A stretch of DNA of 64,000 nt from G965213525 sp965213525 (GCA_965213525.1 OZ243889.1:2666001-2730000); one strand, 5' to 3'; numbered from the stretch's first letter, positions 18,858 to 27,346 are shown. Numbers and translations are program-made. Notes: generated from the sequence alone by a model not told the origin.

Positions 18858-19517
18858 TCAGGACACCTCGAAGCGCATGACGTGTCGCCCGAGGCCGATC
18901 TCGTCGCCATCGTCGAGCCGCTGGGCGCTGATCGGCGAGCCGTTGATGCGGGTGCCGTTCATCGATGCCAGGTCGACGAGCACCCAGCCGCCCTCGACGG
19001 GCCGCAGCTCGGCGTGCTTGCGGCTGACGTCGGGATGGGTGAGCTGCAGGTCGCACCCGGGCAGGCGGCCGAGGGTGTAGGTGCGGCTGCCGAGCTCGTG
19101 GCGGCGGCCGTTCGGCTCGACGAGGTTGCCGAAGCTGGCGCCGCCGGGCGCCTCACGCAGTTCGGAGCGGACCGTGAAGCGTCCGGTGGTGAGCCGGTCG
19201 TCGAGGGCCATCTCGACCTGGACCGGTCCCATGAACGTCCACCCCTCGCCGCTGGCCTCCTCGCGGGCGGCGTCGGCCAGCTCTCGGCGCAGCGACGCTC
19301 CAAGGCCGCCGAGGCGACCGTGGTCGGTGGCCGAGAGGTGCACGACGAAGTGGTTGGGGGCCACGGGGCGCCCGTCGAGGCCGAGGGTGAGGTGGCTGCG
19401 CATGTCCCGGGTGAGGCGCCGCCCGATCTCCACGGGCCGCAGGCCGGTGCGAAAGGCGCGGGAGAACACCCCCTCGACGAGTCGCTCGAGGCGACGCTCG
19501 ATGCCGTTGATGCCCAT
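18858..19517 (-). CDS. fhaA: FhaA-like protein (DUF3662 plus FHA)
   Basis: A 219-residue cytosolic protein. The N-terminal DUF3662 domain (about 1-118) starts MGINGIERRLERLVEGVFS and has SRAFRTGLRPVEIGRRLTRDM. The C-terminal FHA domain (about 140-218) has TLGRLPGCDLQL, SRKHAEL and MNGTRINGS. In mycobacteria FhaA binds the MurJ pseudokinase domain. Here the long disordered linker of mycobacterial FhaA is missing, and the MurJ encoded at 32.8-34.4 kb has no visible pseudokinase domain. It is the first gene of the cluster. Confidence 0.92.
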   Translation of the reverse strand: MGINGIERRLERLVEGVFSRAFRTGLRPVEIGRRLTRDMRSHLTLGLDGRPVAPNHFVVHLSATDHGRLGGLGASLRRELADAAREEASGEGWTFMGPVQVEMALDDRLTTGRFTVRSELREAPGGASFGNLVEPNGRRHELGSRTYTLGRLPGCDLQLTHPDVSRKHAELRPVEGGWVLVDLASMNGTRINGSPISAQRLDDGDEIGLGRHVMRFEVS

Positions 19518-19606
19518 GGCTCCCTGCCCCGGTCGGCCGCGGCGGATGGTAGCGAGGCGACCCGGAGGTGCTGGTCCGGGCGTGCGCTACGCTGCGTCGT
19601 CCACTC

Positions 19607-19690
19607 GGGCGAGTGGCGGAATTGGCAGACGCGCTGGCTTCAGGTGCCAGTGTCCGCAAGGACGTGGGGGTTCAAGTCCCCCCTCGCCCA
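19607..19690 (+). tRNA. tRNA-Leu (CAG)
   Basis: Acceptor GGGCGAG pairs with CTCGCCC. There is a D-arm, an anticodon stem CTGGC/GCCAG with anticodon CAG (19641-19643), a long variable arm as expected for a class II tRNA, and a GGTTCAAGTCC T-arm. No CCA is encoded. It marks the edge of the following accessory region, but I found no repeat of its 3' end further on. Confidence 0.95.
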
Positions 19691-19737
19691 CTCTCGGTTC
19701 CCGGCTGTTCCGATGCCCATGCGGACCGCCGAGCGGC

Positions 19738-20160
19738 TCAGGGTTCTGGCAGCTCGTCTGGGTACGTCGCGGCGATCTCGGTGATGGACGGCGGGAAGTC
19801 CCGGGAGTTGTTGGTGATGAACCGCGTCGCTCCGGCCGAGACGGCCGTCGCGAGGTGGACCGCATCAGCAGCGCGCAGTCCGTACGCGGCGCCGAGAGCG
19901 GTGGCGAGCTCCGCGGTCATCTCGTCGATCGGCCGGAGGTCGAGACGCCCCAGCAGTGACGTGAGGGCTTCCAGCTCGGGGTTGGCGCCGTCGCGGAGGG
20001 GCTTGGTCAACAGCTCAGGGATCAGGAGCACGGAGCCGATCCCGGCGACCAAGCCCGACGTCGTCGCTGGTTCCTCCGGGAAGAGGCGACGAACCCGCCG
20101 CCCGAGTGGATGGCCGGGGGTCGCTGCGTAGATCAGGACGTCGGCGTCGAAGGCGTCCAC
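19738..20160 (-). CDS. PIN-domain toxin, VapC-like
   Basis: A 140-residue PIN ribonuclease. Acidic residues expected of the active site are visible in MDAFDADVLIYAAT, in the middle helix (IPELLTKPL) and in LRAADAVHLATAV, with TRFITNNSRDF near the end. It starts at GTG 20160, 12 bp after the stop of the antitoxin gene, the usual antitoxin-toxin order. Predicted to cut RNA (often tRNA) when free of its antitoxin. Confidence 0.9.
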   Translation of the reverse strand: MDAFDADVLIYAATPGHPLGRRVRRLFPEEPATTSGLVAGIGSVLLIPELLTKPLRDGANPELEALTSLLGRLDLRPIDEMTAELATALGAAYGLRAADAVHLATAVSAGATRFITNNSRDFPPSITEIAATYPDELPEP

Positions 20161-20172
20161 GAGGCGTCGCGG

Positions 20173-20463
20173 TCAGCGAGCGCTACGACCCTCGGTGACA
20201 TCGGCGAGCAGCTGTTCCGCCTGGCTGACGGTCAGCGCCGGCGCATCATGGAGAGGTCGGGCTCGAGCCGACTCGAGCAGCTCACGAAGTCGTTCAGCAT
20301 CGGCGAGCGCCCGGTCCGCCCGCCGCACACGGACGGCGTCGGGACGGATGACCACTGCGACGGCTTCGCCGTGGCGTGTGATCGTCACCTCCTCGCCGGT
20401 GCGGACGCGTTCGATCAGCTCCGGGAGCGCTGCCCGAGCTTGAGTGATCGACATCGACGTCAC
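20173..20463 (-). CDS. Phd/YefM-family antitoxin
   Basis: A 96-residue antitoxin. The N-terminal DNA-binding part has SITQARAALPELIERVRTGE and VTITRHGEAVAVVI, the family signature; the C-terminal helix neutralises the toxin. GTG 20463 is used, with ATG 20454 three codons inside as an alternative. A short palindrome lies just upstream and would suit autoregulation. Confidence 0.88.
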   Translation of the reverse strand: MTSMSITQARAALPELIERVRTGEEVTITRHGEAVAVVIRPDAVRVRRADRALADAERLRELLESARARPLHDAPALTVSQAEQLLADVTEGRSAR

Positions 20464-20471
20464 AACGAATT

Positions 20472-20487
20472 TGTACAGCAAGGTACA
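20472..20487. promoter_or_regulatory. Palindrome upstream of the antitoxin gene
   Basis: TGTAC and GTACA arms separated by 6 bp, 9 bp upstream of the antitoxin start and in a locally AT-richer stretch. Position and symmetry suit an operator for the antitoxin; this is inference. Confidence 0.4.
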
Positions 20488-20734
20488 GAGCTGCACAACA
20501 GCCGGTGGTGCTCGGCGACGGCCCGCCCTGCTCGCATCCGGCGTGGAGCCGGGAGGAGGGCCGGCGTGGCGGCCCCGTCCTGCGGGGCCCGTCAGCGGCG
20601 ACCTCCTCACTCGGCCCACCGGTGCGGCGGGTGGCGACGCCGCCCTGCCGGGCGGGCGACCCGTCCACAGCTGGCGGCGCCGCCGGGGGCGGGCTGGCAC
20701 GATGGGGTGCGAGCGAGGGAGGTTGCGGGCGGCG

Positions 20735-21720
20735 ATGGGCGACGGCGAGGTGATCCAGAACCATGCGGCGTTCATCTGGTCGGTGGCCGACCTGCTGCGG
20801 GGCGACTACAAGCAATCCGAGTACGGCAAGGTCATCCTGCCGCTGACCGTGCTGCGTCGCCTCGACTGCGTCCTAGAGCCCACCAAGCGGCAGGTCCTCG
20901 AGCGGATCAACGAGCGGTTCGGCACCTCATTCGCTCCCGAGGACCGGGTGTTCTTCGACGCCGTCGCCGAGAAGCTGACCCAGGAGCCGGCGATCCAGCA
21001 GGCCGCCGCCGTCAACTCGCCGGAGAACTTCGGTCTGGTGCTGGAGAAGGCGTTCCAGGACGGCGTCATCGACCAGCTCGGCGCAGCCGAGGAGATGGCG
21101 CTCGGCTACCTCGACAACCCTGACCTCCAGGCCGAGGTGCTGGCCACCTACCGGCCCTTCATCCAGAACAAGGCAACGTCGCCCACCAGGAGCACTGCGA
21201 CATCGCCGACCTGCTCGGGCCCGACCGGGAGTCGACCTTCCTCGAGTACAAGGCGACGCTGCGCACCCACGCCAACAGCGGCGAGCTGTTCAAGCCCCTG
21301 GAGACGGCGGTGCTGAAGACCGTGGCCGCCTTCTTGAACTCGGCTCACGGCGGCACCCTGCTGATCGGCGTCGCCGACGACGGGACCGTGCACGGCCTGC
21401 ACAGCGACTACGTCACCCTCCACAACGCCGGCCAGGACGACCGCGACCGCTTCCAGCAGCACCTGGCCCGCATCGTGGCCAACGCCGTCGGCACGGCCGC
21501 CGCCACCAAGGTCCGGGCCCGGATCCACCACGTGGACGGCCGCGACGTCTGCCGGGTCCAGGTCGACCCGTCGGGCAGCCCCGTCGACGCCACCGTCACC
21601 GTCGTGAAGAAGGGTCAGCACGAGAAGCAGACGAACTTCTACGTGAGGATCGGCAACGGCACCGAGGCCCTCGACGAGGACGAGCGGGAGACCTACGTCG
21701 CCGGACGCTGGCCGGGCTGA
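20735..21720 (+). pseudogene. Type I restriction scar (HsdM start joined to HsdR end) plus AlbA_2 domain, frameshifted
   Basis: The first about 57 residues (NHAAFIWSVADLLRGDYKQS, YGKVILPLTVLRRLDCVLEP) are the very N-terminus of an HsdM methyltransferase. They run directly into INERFGTSFAPEDRVFFD and NSPENFGLVLEKAFQDGVID, which look like the C-terminal helical domain of an HsdR restriction subunit. Everything between, including hsdS, is gone. The frame then shifts near 21170. In the +1-shifted frame the text continues AHQEHCDIADLLG into an AlbA_2 nucleic-acid-binding domain (FLEYKATL, ETAVLKTVAAFLNS, GGTLLIGVADDG) ending VAGRWPG. A GGGAGG precedes ATG 20735. No restriction or methylation activity can remain. 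Domain matches are from memory. Confidence 0.75.
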
Positions 21721-21752
21721 GCCGCCTCACTAGCCCTTGGCGTCGAGGAGCG

Positions 21753-22158
21753 CCGTCAGCCTGCCCTCCGCACCGTATTCGGCTGAACCGGGACCACGTC
21801 GCAGCGCCGGCCGTCGACATGCTGGCCCGCCTCCACGGCGAGATGGCCGACCGCATCCGCGCCACGGTGGCTACCTGGAGCGACCCACCCCGGCTCGTCG
21901 GCCTCTACGGCGCGACGCGACGGTGACGCAGCCAGCGACATCGACGTCCTCGTCGTGGCCGACGTCGTCGATGCCGACACGCTCGACGACCTCGCCGACC
22001 GCATACGGCGATGGACCGGCAACCGCGCCCACGTCATCGGCCGGACACCCGCCGAGGTCGCTCGGCTCGGCGCCCGAGACGAGCCCATCCTCGTCGAGTG
22101 GGAGCGCGACCTCGTCGTCGTCTGTGGGGACCGTCGCGCGCTGGCGGGGACGTGGTGA
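21753..22158 (+). pseudogene. Nucleotidyltransferase-fold protein, 5'-truncated and frameshifted
   Basis: Readable segments are RIRLNRDHVAAPAVDMLARL and PPRLVGLYG in one frame, then ARRDGDAASDIDVLVVADVV to the end in another. The break (about 21910) falls inside the GSx10DxD catalytic signature, so the Ser of the GS pair is lost. The N-terminal winged helix usual in this family is missing. The intact remainder ends TGA, which overlaps the ATG of the next gene (TGATG). It looks like the nucleotidyltransferase half of a NTase/HEPN toxin-antitoxin pair that has been inactivated. Confidence 0.7.
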
Positions 22159-22574
22159 TGGCACGCCGGAGCACGCGGACGCAGTCCTGTGACCGGACCG
22201 ACGCCACGAACCGGCTCAGCCAGGCCAAGGCGTTCGTGCCCGCCGCCGAGCTCGTCGTCGACGACGACACTGACGATGCGACGCCGGGCGTGGCGGCGTC
22301 GCTTGCGGTCTTGGCCGGCATCGCCGCATCTGACGCCGCCTGCTGCGCCCGGCTCGGCGTGCGAGCCCGAGGACGGGCCCACGCCGAAGCGGTCGACCTC
22401 CTGGCGACGGTCTCGCCTCACGGCGTCGACATGAGCCGGGACCTGCAGCGGCTACTGAACCGGAAGGACGACTCCCACTACGGCGTGGCCTTCGTCTCGG
22501 CCGTCGACGCCAGCCGCATGGTGAGCTGGGCTCGCCGTCTCATGGACCGGGCTGGAGCTGCAGCCGAACGGTGA
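22158..22574 (+). CDS. HEPN-like partner of the nucleotidyltransferase
   Basis: A 138-residue helical protein whose ATG overlaps the preceding nucleotidyltransferase stop. Readable features are NRLSQAKAFVPAAELVVDD, a central SDAACCARLG, RGRAHAEAVDLL, and RKDDSHYGVAFVSAVDAS followed by a final Trp/Arg helix. This matches the helical (HEPN-like) partner seen beside such nucleotidyltransferases. It does not have the RX4HXY ribonuclease motif of HepT. The reading frame is intact although its partner is broken. Confidence 0.6.
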   Translation: MARRSTRTQSCDRTDATNRLSQAKAFVPAAELVVDDDTDDATPGVAASLAVLAGIAASDAACCARLGVRARGRAHAEAVDLLATVSPHGVDMSRDLQRLLNRKDDSHYGVAFVSAVDASRMVSWARRLMDRAGAAAER

Positions 22575-22669
22575 CGGAGAGGAGACTTCCGGCCGATTCC
22601 GCCGGTGCAGGCTCGGTCCGACTCGACGTCTCGGCGCTCTGTCGCCGACGTTGCGCCACGAGAGGGGTG

Positions 22670-22975
22670 TGGCCGTCATCCCCGTCGGTACCGGCTCGCC
22701 TTGTACTCGTCGACCCATCGGCGGCTGCTCTGGCAGTGGCCGTCAGTGCCGCGGGTGGCGTGCAGTCGGCCGCGCACGGCTGCGGTGCGCAGCGCCGGTG
22801 CGCCGATCTGCTCGTCGGCCAGGGCGGCCAACGGCACGAGGCGGGCGGGGCCGGCGACGGCGGGCACCACGAACCGGTAGAGGTCGTCGAGGATCGCCCG
22901 GGCCAGCAGCTCCCCCAGCGCACCGGGGTCACCGTCATCGGCGCGCCGCAGCGCCGAGAGGTACCGCGAGCGCTG
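22670..22975. repeat. Direct repeat, copy A (306 bp)
   Basis: This segment matches 23819-24124 at a constant offset of 1149 bp with no indels and scattered substitutions. It covers the C-terminal coding part of a Fic gene and stops where the Fic homology stops. Confidence 0.88.
22676..22975 (-). pseudogene. Fic protein C-terminal fragment (copy A)
   Basis: On the minus strand this reads YLSALRRADDGDPGALGELL, then LARAILDDLYRFVVPAVAG, and ends RRWVDEYKASRYRRG. These are the last about 100 residues of a Fic-family protein. Nothing upstream encodes the rest of the gene: the catalytic loop and N-terminus are absent. It is a fragment inside copy A of a 306-bp direct repeat. Its sequence keeps coding character despite having no start. 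Confidence 0.75.
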
Positions 22976-23031
22976 CTTCGACGTCGCAAGGCCGGCCGCC
23001 TTGGACGTAGGCGTGTGATCGGCTCCGTAGG

Positions 23032-23328
23032 ATGAGGCCGGTGACCCCTGGGCAGGTGCTGGCTGAGCGAAAAGCCGATATCTGGGCCCTGGCCGGGCGG
23101 CACCGGGCGCGACGGGTGCGCGTCTTCGGGTCGGCGGCCAGGGGGCAGGACACGGCGAGCAGCGACCTCGACGTGCTCGTCGACTTCGAGCCCGGAGCGT
23201 CGCTCCTCGACCAGGTCCGGCTTCGCCTGGACCTCGAGGAGCTGCTCGGCGTGCCTGTCGACGTCGTCTCCACCGGCGGGCTCGAGGACCGTGACGGTCA
23301 CATCCTGGCCGAAGCCGTGGACCTCTGA
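23032..23328 (+). CDS. mntA: Minimal nucleotidyltransferase antitoxin, MntA-like
   Basis: A 98-residue MNT-domain protein. The catalytic signature is complete and canonical: GSAARGQDTASSDLD fits GSx10DxD exactly, followed by VLVDFEPGASLLD. In the MntA-HepT system this antitoxin AMPylates the HepT toxin. The next gene is a broken hepT. The start is ATG 23032; a GTG three codons later is possible. Confidence 0.9.
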   Translation: MRPVTPGQVLAERKADIWALAGRHRARRVRVFGSAARGQDTASSDLDVLVDFEPGASLLDQVRLRLDLEELLGVPVDVVSTGGLEDRDGHILAEAVDL

Positions 23329-23346
23329 CGTCGCTGCGTCGAGCCG

Positions 23347-23681
23347 ATGAGCCGATCTGACGAGCAGCGGATCGCCGATATCAGAGCGGCAGCCGACGAG
23401 ATCGCCGAGATCGTCAGCCGGGACGAACCAGCTTCGATGCCGATCGTGCGCTGCGGCGTGCCACCGAGCGACTTCTCGAGATCATCGGCGAGGCCGCCCG
23501 CTCGCTCAGCGACAGCTCGCAACAGCGATTCACCGACGTCCGATGGAACGAGATCATCGGTCTACGGCACGTCCTCGTGCACGCCTACAACCGCGTCGAC
23601 GCCGATCTGCTGTGGACCATGGCACACGACGACGTCCCCCGGCTCGTCGCGGCGCTCGCCGACCGCAACGAGGAGTGCTGA
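23347..23681 (+). pseudogene. hepT: HepT (HEPN) toxin with one frameshift
   Basis: From ATG 23347 the frame reads MSRSDEQRIADIRAAADEIA then shifts near 23425. The rest continues in another frame as FDADRALRRATERLLEIIGE, then AARSLSDSSQQRFTDVRWNE and IIGLRHVLVHAYNRVDADLL, ending DRNEEC. The HepT active motif RX4HXY is present in the second part (RHVLVHAY), so only the single shift prevents a full toxin. It follows mntA by 18 bp, the normal module layout. Confidence 0.78.
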
Positions 23682-23818
23682 GGCGTCGCCCCGCCCGTCA
23701 CAGGAGCAACGAATCTTCTACCGGAACCTCTACCGGACGGGTCGGTGATGGCGGCCGTCACGGGCGAGCACGCTGGATCGCAAAGGCCGAGTCGGGGCGC
23801 ACCGTCGAGCGCTCCGGA

Positions 23819-24124
23819 TGGCCGTCACCCCCGTCGGTACCGGCTGGCCTTGTAGTCGTCGACCCAGCGGCGGCTGCTTCGCCACCGGCCGTCGGCGCCG
23901 CGGGTGGCTTGCAGGCGGCCGCGCACGGCTGCGGTGCGCAGCGCCGGCGCGCCGATCTGCTCGTCGGTCAGGGCGGCCAACGGCACCAGCCGGGCGGGGC
24001 CGGCCACGGCAGGCACCACGAACCGGTAGAGGTCGTCGAGGATCGCCCGGGCCAGCAGCTCGCCCAGCGCACCGGGGTCACCGTCATCGGCGCGCCGCAG
24101 CGCCGAGAGGTACTTCGAGCGCTG
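23819..24124. repeat. Direct repeat, copy B (306 bp)
   Basis: Second copy of the repeat at 22670-22975, offset 1149 bp. It forms the C-terminal third of the Fic pseudogene. The mntA-hepT module lies between the two copies, so recombination between them would delete it. Confidence 0.88.
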
Positions 24125-24749
24125 CCGGGTGGATGCGCTCGAACCGAGCGTGGGCCGAGGCGAGCTGCTCAGGCAGCAGCCGAGACCGCTCGAAGGCGTT
24201 GACCTCCTCCAACCACCCCGTCACCTCGACGGGTACGAGCGGCCAGGACGGCGGTCGCATCCCGCCCGGGAACGGGTGGATGTCGTGGCGACGGAACGCC
24301 CCCGGCGACTCGTGGTCGGTCGCATCGTGGTGCGGTGCGACGTCCCAGACCGGCGTCATCGCCATCCGGTGGACGTGGCGGAGCTCGCTGAGCGCGAGCA
24401 CCTCTGACCCCGGTGTCCAGGTCGGCGTGATCGCCTGGTCGTAGACCCAGTCCGCGGCGTCGGCGTAGCCCTTGACCTCGGTGTACTCGGCGAGCTCCTT
24501 GTCGCCGACCGCCCGGCCCTGCTCGAGCAGCGCCTCGACCTGCTTCAGCACGAGGGTGTTGCCCTCGATGGCCGTCGAGTGGTGTGCCTCCTCGTACCAG
24601 ATGCCCCGCCAGACGTCGGTGGCCTCGACCGGGCTGGGCAACCCGCCAAGTCGCTGCCAGAGCTCGGCGATCTGGATCTCCAGGCGCTCGTAGACGACCT
24701 CCCTCGTGGGACGGCCGCGACCTGGCCTGCGCCGAACGTGTTCGCTCAT
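23825..24749 (-). pseudogene. Fic-family protein lacking its catalytic loop
   Basis: From ATG 24749 the N-terminal part is well kept: it has the inhibitory-helix motif STAIEGN (S/TxxxEG/N), ELRHVHRMAM, the flap HPFPGGMRPPSWPLVP and ends ARFERIHP. Exactly there the sequence jumps to the C-terminal part (YLSALRRADDGDPGALGELL onward) in a different frame, near 24120. The FxDGNGRxGR part of the catalytic loop is missing, roughly 30 codons. AMPylation activity should be lost. Copy A of the repeat preserves only the same C-terminal segment. The intergenic sequence above the start (24750-24941) is comparatively AT-rich and holds no gene. Confidence 0.82.
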
Positions 24750-24941
24750 CGTCGCACCAGCTGAACCGTAGAACTTCACGATGCACGAAAGTGTTCGTTC
24801 ATCGCCACCTGAAACGAACCGAACAACAACGACACGGCTGTCGTTCGACCGTGCACCCGGTCGGATGCCTGGCTTGGTGGGCCCACCCCTGTCCGGCCGC
24901 CGGGTCAGCCCGGGCGTGGGGCGGCCTTCAGAGGTGAACGG

Positions 24942-26036
24942 TCACTCGGTGGATGCTCCGAGCGCGTCGACGGCGGCGTCCTGCATCTGGCGCACGGTGT
25001 CAGCGGCCGAAGACCTTCCTCGGATGGCTGCGTGGATCGCCCGCCACCCGGCGTCCTCGACGAGCGGGAAGCGTTCGAGCGAGGGATAGGTGATCATCGA
25101 CCCAGCGATCGTCTCCTGGGTGATCTGGATGCGGCGTGCGTCGACATCGCTCACCGGTCGGACCGAATCCAGGGCGGCGGTGTTGGCCACCATGTTCCCG
25201 CCTTCGGCATCGACCCCTTGGGCCCGCTCGTCGAGGAGCTCTCCCAGCACGGCCACCGCAGCTTCGACGTCCCCGCACGAGCGCGGGATCGCCCATGCAT
25301 GGCAACCGGAGTAGCTGACCCGACGCACGGGACCGGTGGGGTACGGGAAGGGTGCCAGGACCTCAGCCAGCGACGACGCCCTGATCGCATCCCACCCGCC
25401 GGGCCACGCAGCCGCCGCATCGACGCGTCCCTCCACCAGGGCGCGGTCGACGTCGTCGTAGTGCCAGTCACCGAGCCCCTCGGGCGCCCGGCGCGCCAGG
25501 TCGACGATCGTCTGCACGGCGTCGACCGACTCGGGCGAGTCGATGACGGGTCGCGCCGTGACGTCGAAGAGACGGCCACCGGCGCCGACAACCAGTTCGA
25601 AGAACAGCCCGAACAACCCCGACTCTCGTCCGGTGAACCCGAACACGACGTCGCTTGCCACGAGCTCTGACCACGAAGCCGGGACCGCAGGCACCCGGTC
25701 GGTGCGCACCCACATCACCCGCACGTCGATGAGTCGGGGCGCGCACACCAGGCCGCCACCATGGCGACAGAGCTCCAGGGCGCCCGGTGCCAGCGCGTCG
25801 ATCGTCGACGCGGGGAGCAGATCGTCGAGCGGTCGCAGCCATGCGCGCTGGGAGGGGGCGTACTTCGAATGGGTGGAGATCAGATCGAGGCGCTCACCGC
25901 GTGCCAGGCGTTCGGCGACCTCGGCGTTGAGCGTCGGATGATCGGCGTGGATGACCACCTCGACGTCGGAGTCGTCGAACACCGGGTAGAGGTGGTCGTA
26001 CATCGGGCCGGCGACCAGTGCGAGCCGCAGCGTCAT
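24942..26036 (-). CDS. ABC-type sugar solute-binding protein (family 1-like), no signal peptide
   Basis: A 364-residue protein of the extracellular solute-binding type: ERLDLISTHSKYAPSQRAWL, then LRPLDDLLPASTIDALAPGA, an Ala/Trp-rich AAAWPGGWDAIR and YSGCHAWAIPRS. It probably binds a sugar. Unusually, the start MTLRLALVAGPMYDHLYPVF has no lipobox or secretion signal and no permease genes are near. ATG 26036 overlaps the stop of the fucosidase gene (ATGA), fixing the start and making an operon. It may be a cytosolic sensor or may have lost its leader. Confidence 0.75.
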   Translation of the reverse strand: MTLRLALVAGPMYDHLYPVFDDSDVEVVIHADHPTLNAEVAERLARGERLDLISTHSKYAPSQRAWLRPLDDLLPASTIDALAPGALELCRHGGGLVCAPRLIDVRVMWVRTDRVPAVPASWSELVASDVVFGFTGRESGLFGLFFELVVGAGGRLFDVTARPVIDSPESVDAVQTIVDLARRAPEGLGDWHYDDVDRALVEGRVDAAAAWPGGWDAIRASSLAEVLAPFPYPTGPVRRVSYSGCHAWAIPRSCGDVEAAVAVLGELLDERAQGVDAEGGNMVANTAALDSVRPVSDVDARRIQITQETIAGSMITYPSLERFPLVEDAGWRAIHAAIRGRSSAADTVRQMQDAAVDALGASTE

Positions 26037-27346
26037 GGTGCGTCGTCGATCTCGACGCGGAGCACCGTCACGATCTCGTCGAGCTCGCGCTCGGGAACCG
26101 AGATGGTGAGCTCGCCGTCGGGGTCGTCCATCAACATCTCGAAGATCCCGGTGCGGATCGTGAAGTCGAGCTCGACACCCGTGCCCACCGCCGTCACACG
26201 GCGAACCCGTCGCACCGGCACGCCGCGGACAGCCACCGAGCCGTAGGGCCGCATGACCACGAAGAGGTTGACACAGCCCTCGCCGCGGGTCGACGGTCCA
26301 TAGAACTGCCACGCCTCCAGGCCAGCGGAGGTGCCGTGGATCGCCTCGGCGTGCTCGGCCATCCACCGGCCCACGGCGTCCAGTCGCTCGGACTGCTCCT
26401 GGGGAATCGTGCCGTCGCCGCGCGGACTGACGTTGAGCAGGAGGTTGCCGCCCTTGCCGGCCGTCTCACAGAGCGCGCCGATGATGTCGCGCGCAGACTT
26501 GTAGTTCGAGTCGCTGGGGTTCCAGCCCCAGCTCTCGTTCATGGTGAGACACGACTCCCACCGTCCGCTCGGAGGGACCGCCGGTACGAACTGCTCGGGC
26601 GTGGCGACGTCGCCGCCACCTGGCAGTCGGTCGTTGATCAGGGCGCCGGGCTGCAGCTCGTGGATGAGTGCGGCGATCTCGGCGGGACGCCACCACTCGG
26701 CCGGGCGTTCCCAGCCACCGTCGAACCAGACGAGGTCGACCTGTCCATAGCCGGTCAACAGCTCGCGCAACCGGGCCATGAGGTCAGCGCGGAACCGTGT
26801 CGCCTGCTCGTCGGTGGGCATCGGCGGTGACGCCCCGAGCTGGTACGGGCGGAGCTCGTCGCACCAGGCGGGGTAGTCGGGGTGGTGCCAGTCGCACAGC
26901 GACACGTACAGACCGATCCGCAGGCCCTCGGCACGGAAGGCCTCGACGGTGTCGCGCACGATGTCTCGGCCCGACGGGGCGTGCGCCGGCGAGCTCGTCA
27001 CCTTGTGCTCGGTCGTCGAGGTGTCGAACATCGCGTAGCCGCTGTGGTGGATCGTGGTGAACACGACGTACCTCATCCCCGCCGCGTGCGCCTGTCGGGC
27101 CAGGCTGGCCGGGTCGTACGACGTCGGGTCGAACGTCTCGGCCAGGCGGTGGTAGTCAGCAGCGGCCACCCGTTGGCCGTGCGGCAGGCTGAAGATGCCT
27201 CCGACGAGCGGCCAGGAGATCTCCCAGCCCTGCTGGCTCGCATGGTCCCAGTGGATGAACATCCCGAAGCGCGCTTCGTCGAACCACGCGCCGTCGGCGC
27301 CGTCATCGCTGGCGACCTGGTCGCCTTCGTTCTCCGAGACGGGCAC
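26033..27346 (-). CDS. GH29 alpha-L-fucosidase
   Basis: A 437-residue glycoside hydrolase. The family 29 barrel shows RFGMFIHWDHASQQGWEISW, YVVFTTIHHSGYAMFDT, LYVSLCDWHHPDYPAW and the nucleophile Asp209 in VDLVWFDGGWE. A C-terminal beta domain follows. It removes alpha-linked L-fucose from glycans. There is no signal peptide, so it should act on imported oligosaccharides. The GTG start at 27346 lies 4 bp after the P450 stop, and its own stop overlaps the solute-binding gene. Confidence 0.93.
   Translation of the reverse strand: MPVSENEGDQVASDDGADGAWFDEARFGMFIHWDHASQQGWEISWPLVGGIFSLPHGQRVAAADYHRLAETFDPTSYDPASLARQAHAAGMRYVVFTTIHHSGYAMFDTSTTEHKVTSSPAHAPSGRDIVRDTVEAFRAEGLRIGLYVSLCDWHHPDYPAWCDELRPYQLGASPPMPTDEQATRFRADLMARLRELLTGYGQVDLVWFDGGWERPAEWWRPAEIAALIHELQPGALINDRLPGGGDVATPEQFVPAVPPSGRWESCLTMNESWGWNPSDSNYKSARDIIGALCETAGKGGNLLLNVSPRGDGTIPQEQSERLDAVGRWMAEHAEAIHGTSAGLEAWQFYGPSTRGEGCVNLFVVMRPYGSVAVRGVPVRRVRRVTAVGTGVELDFTIRTGIFEMLMDDPDGELTISVPERELDEIVTVLRVEIDDAP

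Noticed and set aside
19607..24941. Possible integrated element bounded by tRNA-Leu.
   Set aside because: No integrase and no second copy of the tRNA-Leu 3' end were found, so boundaries cannot be drawn.
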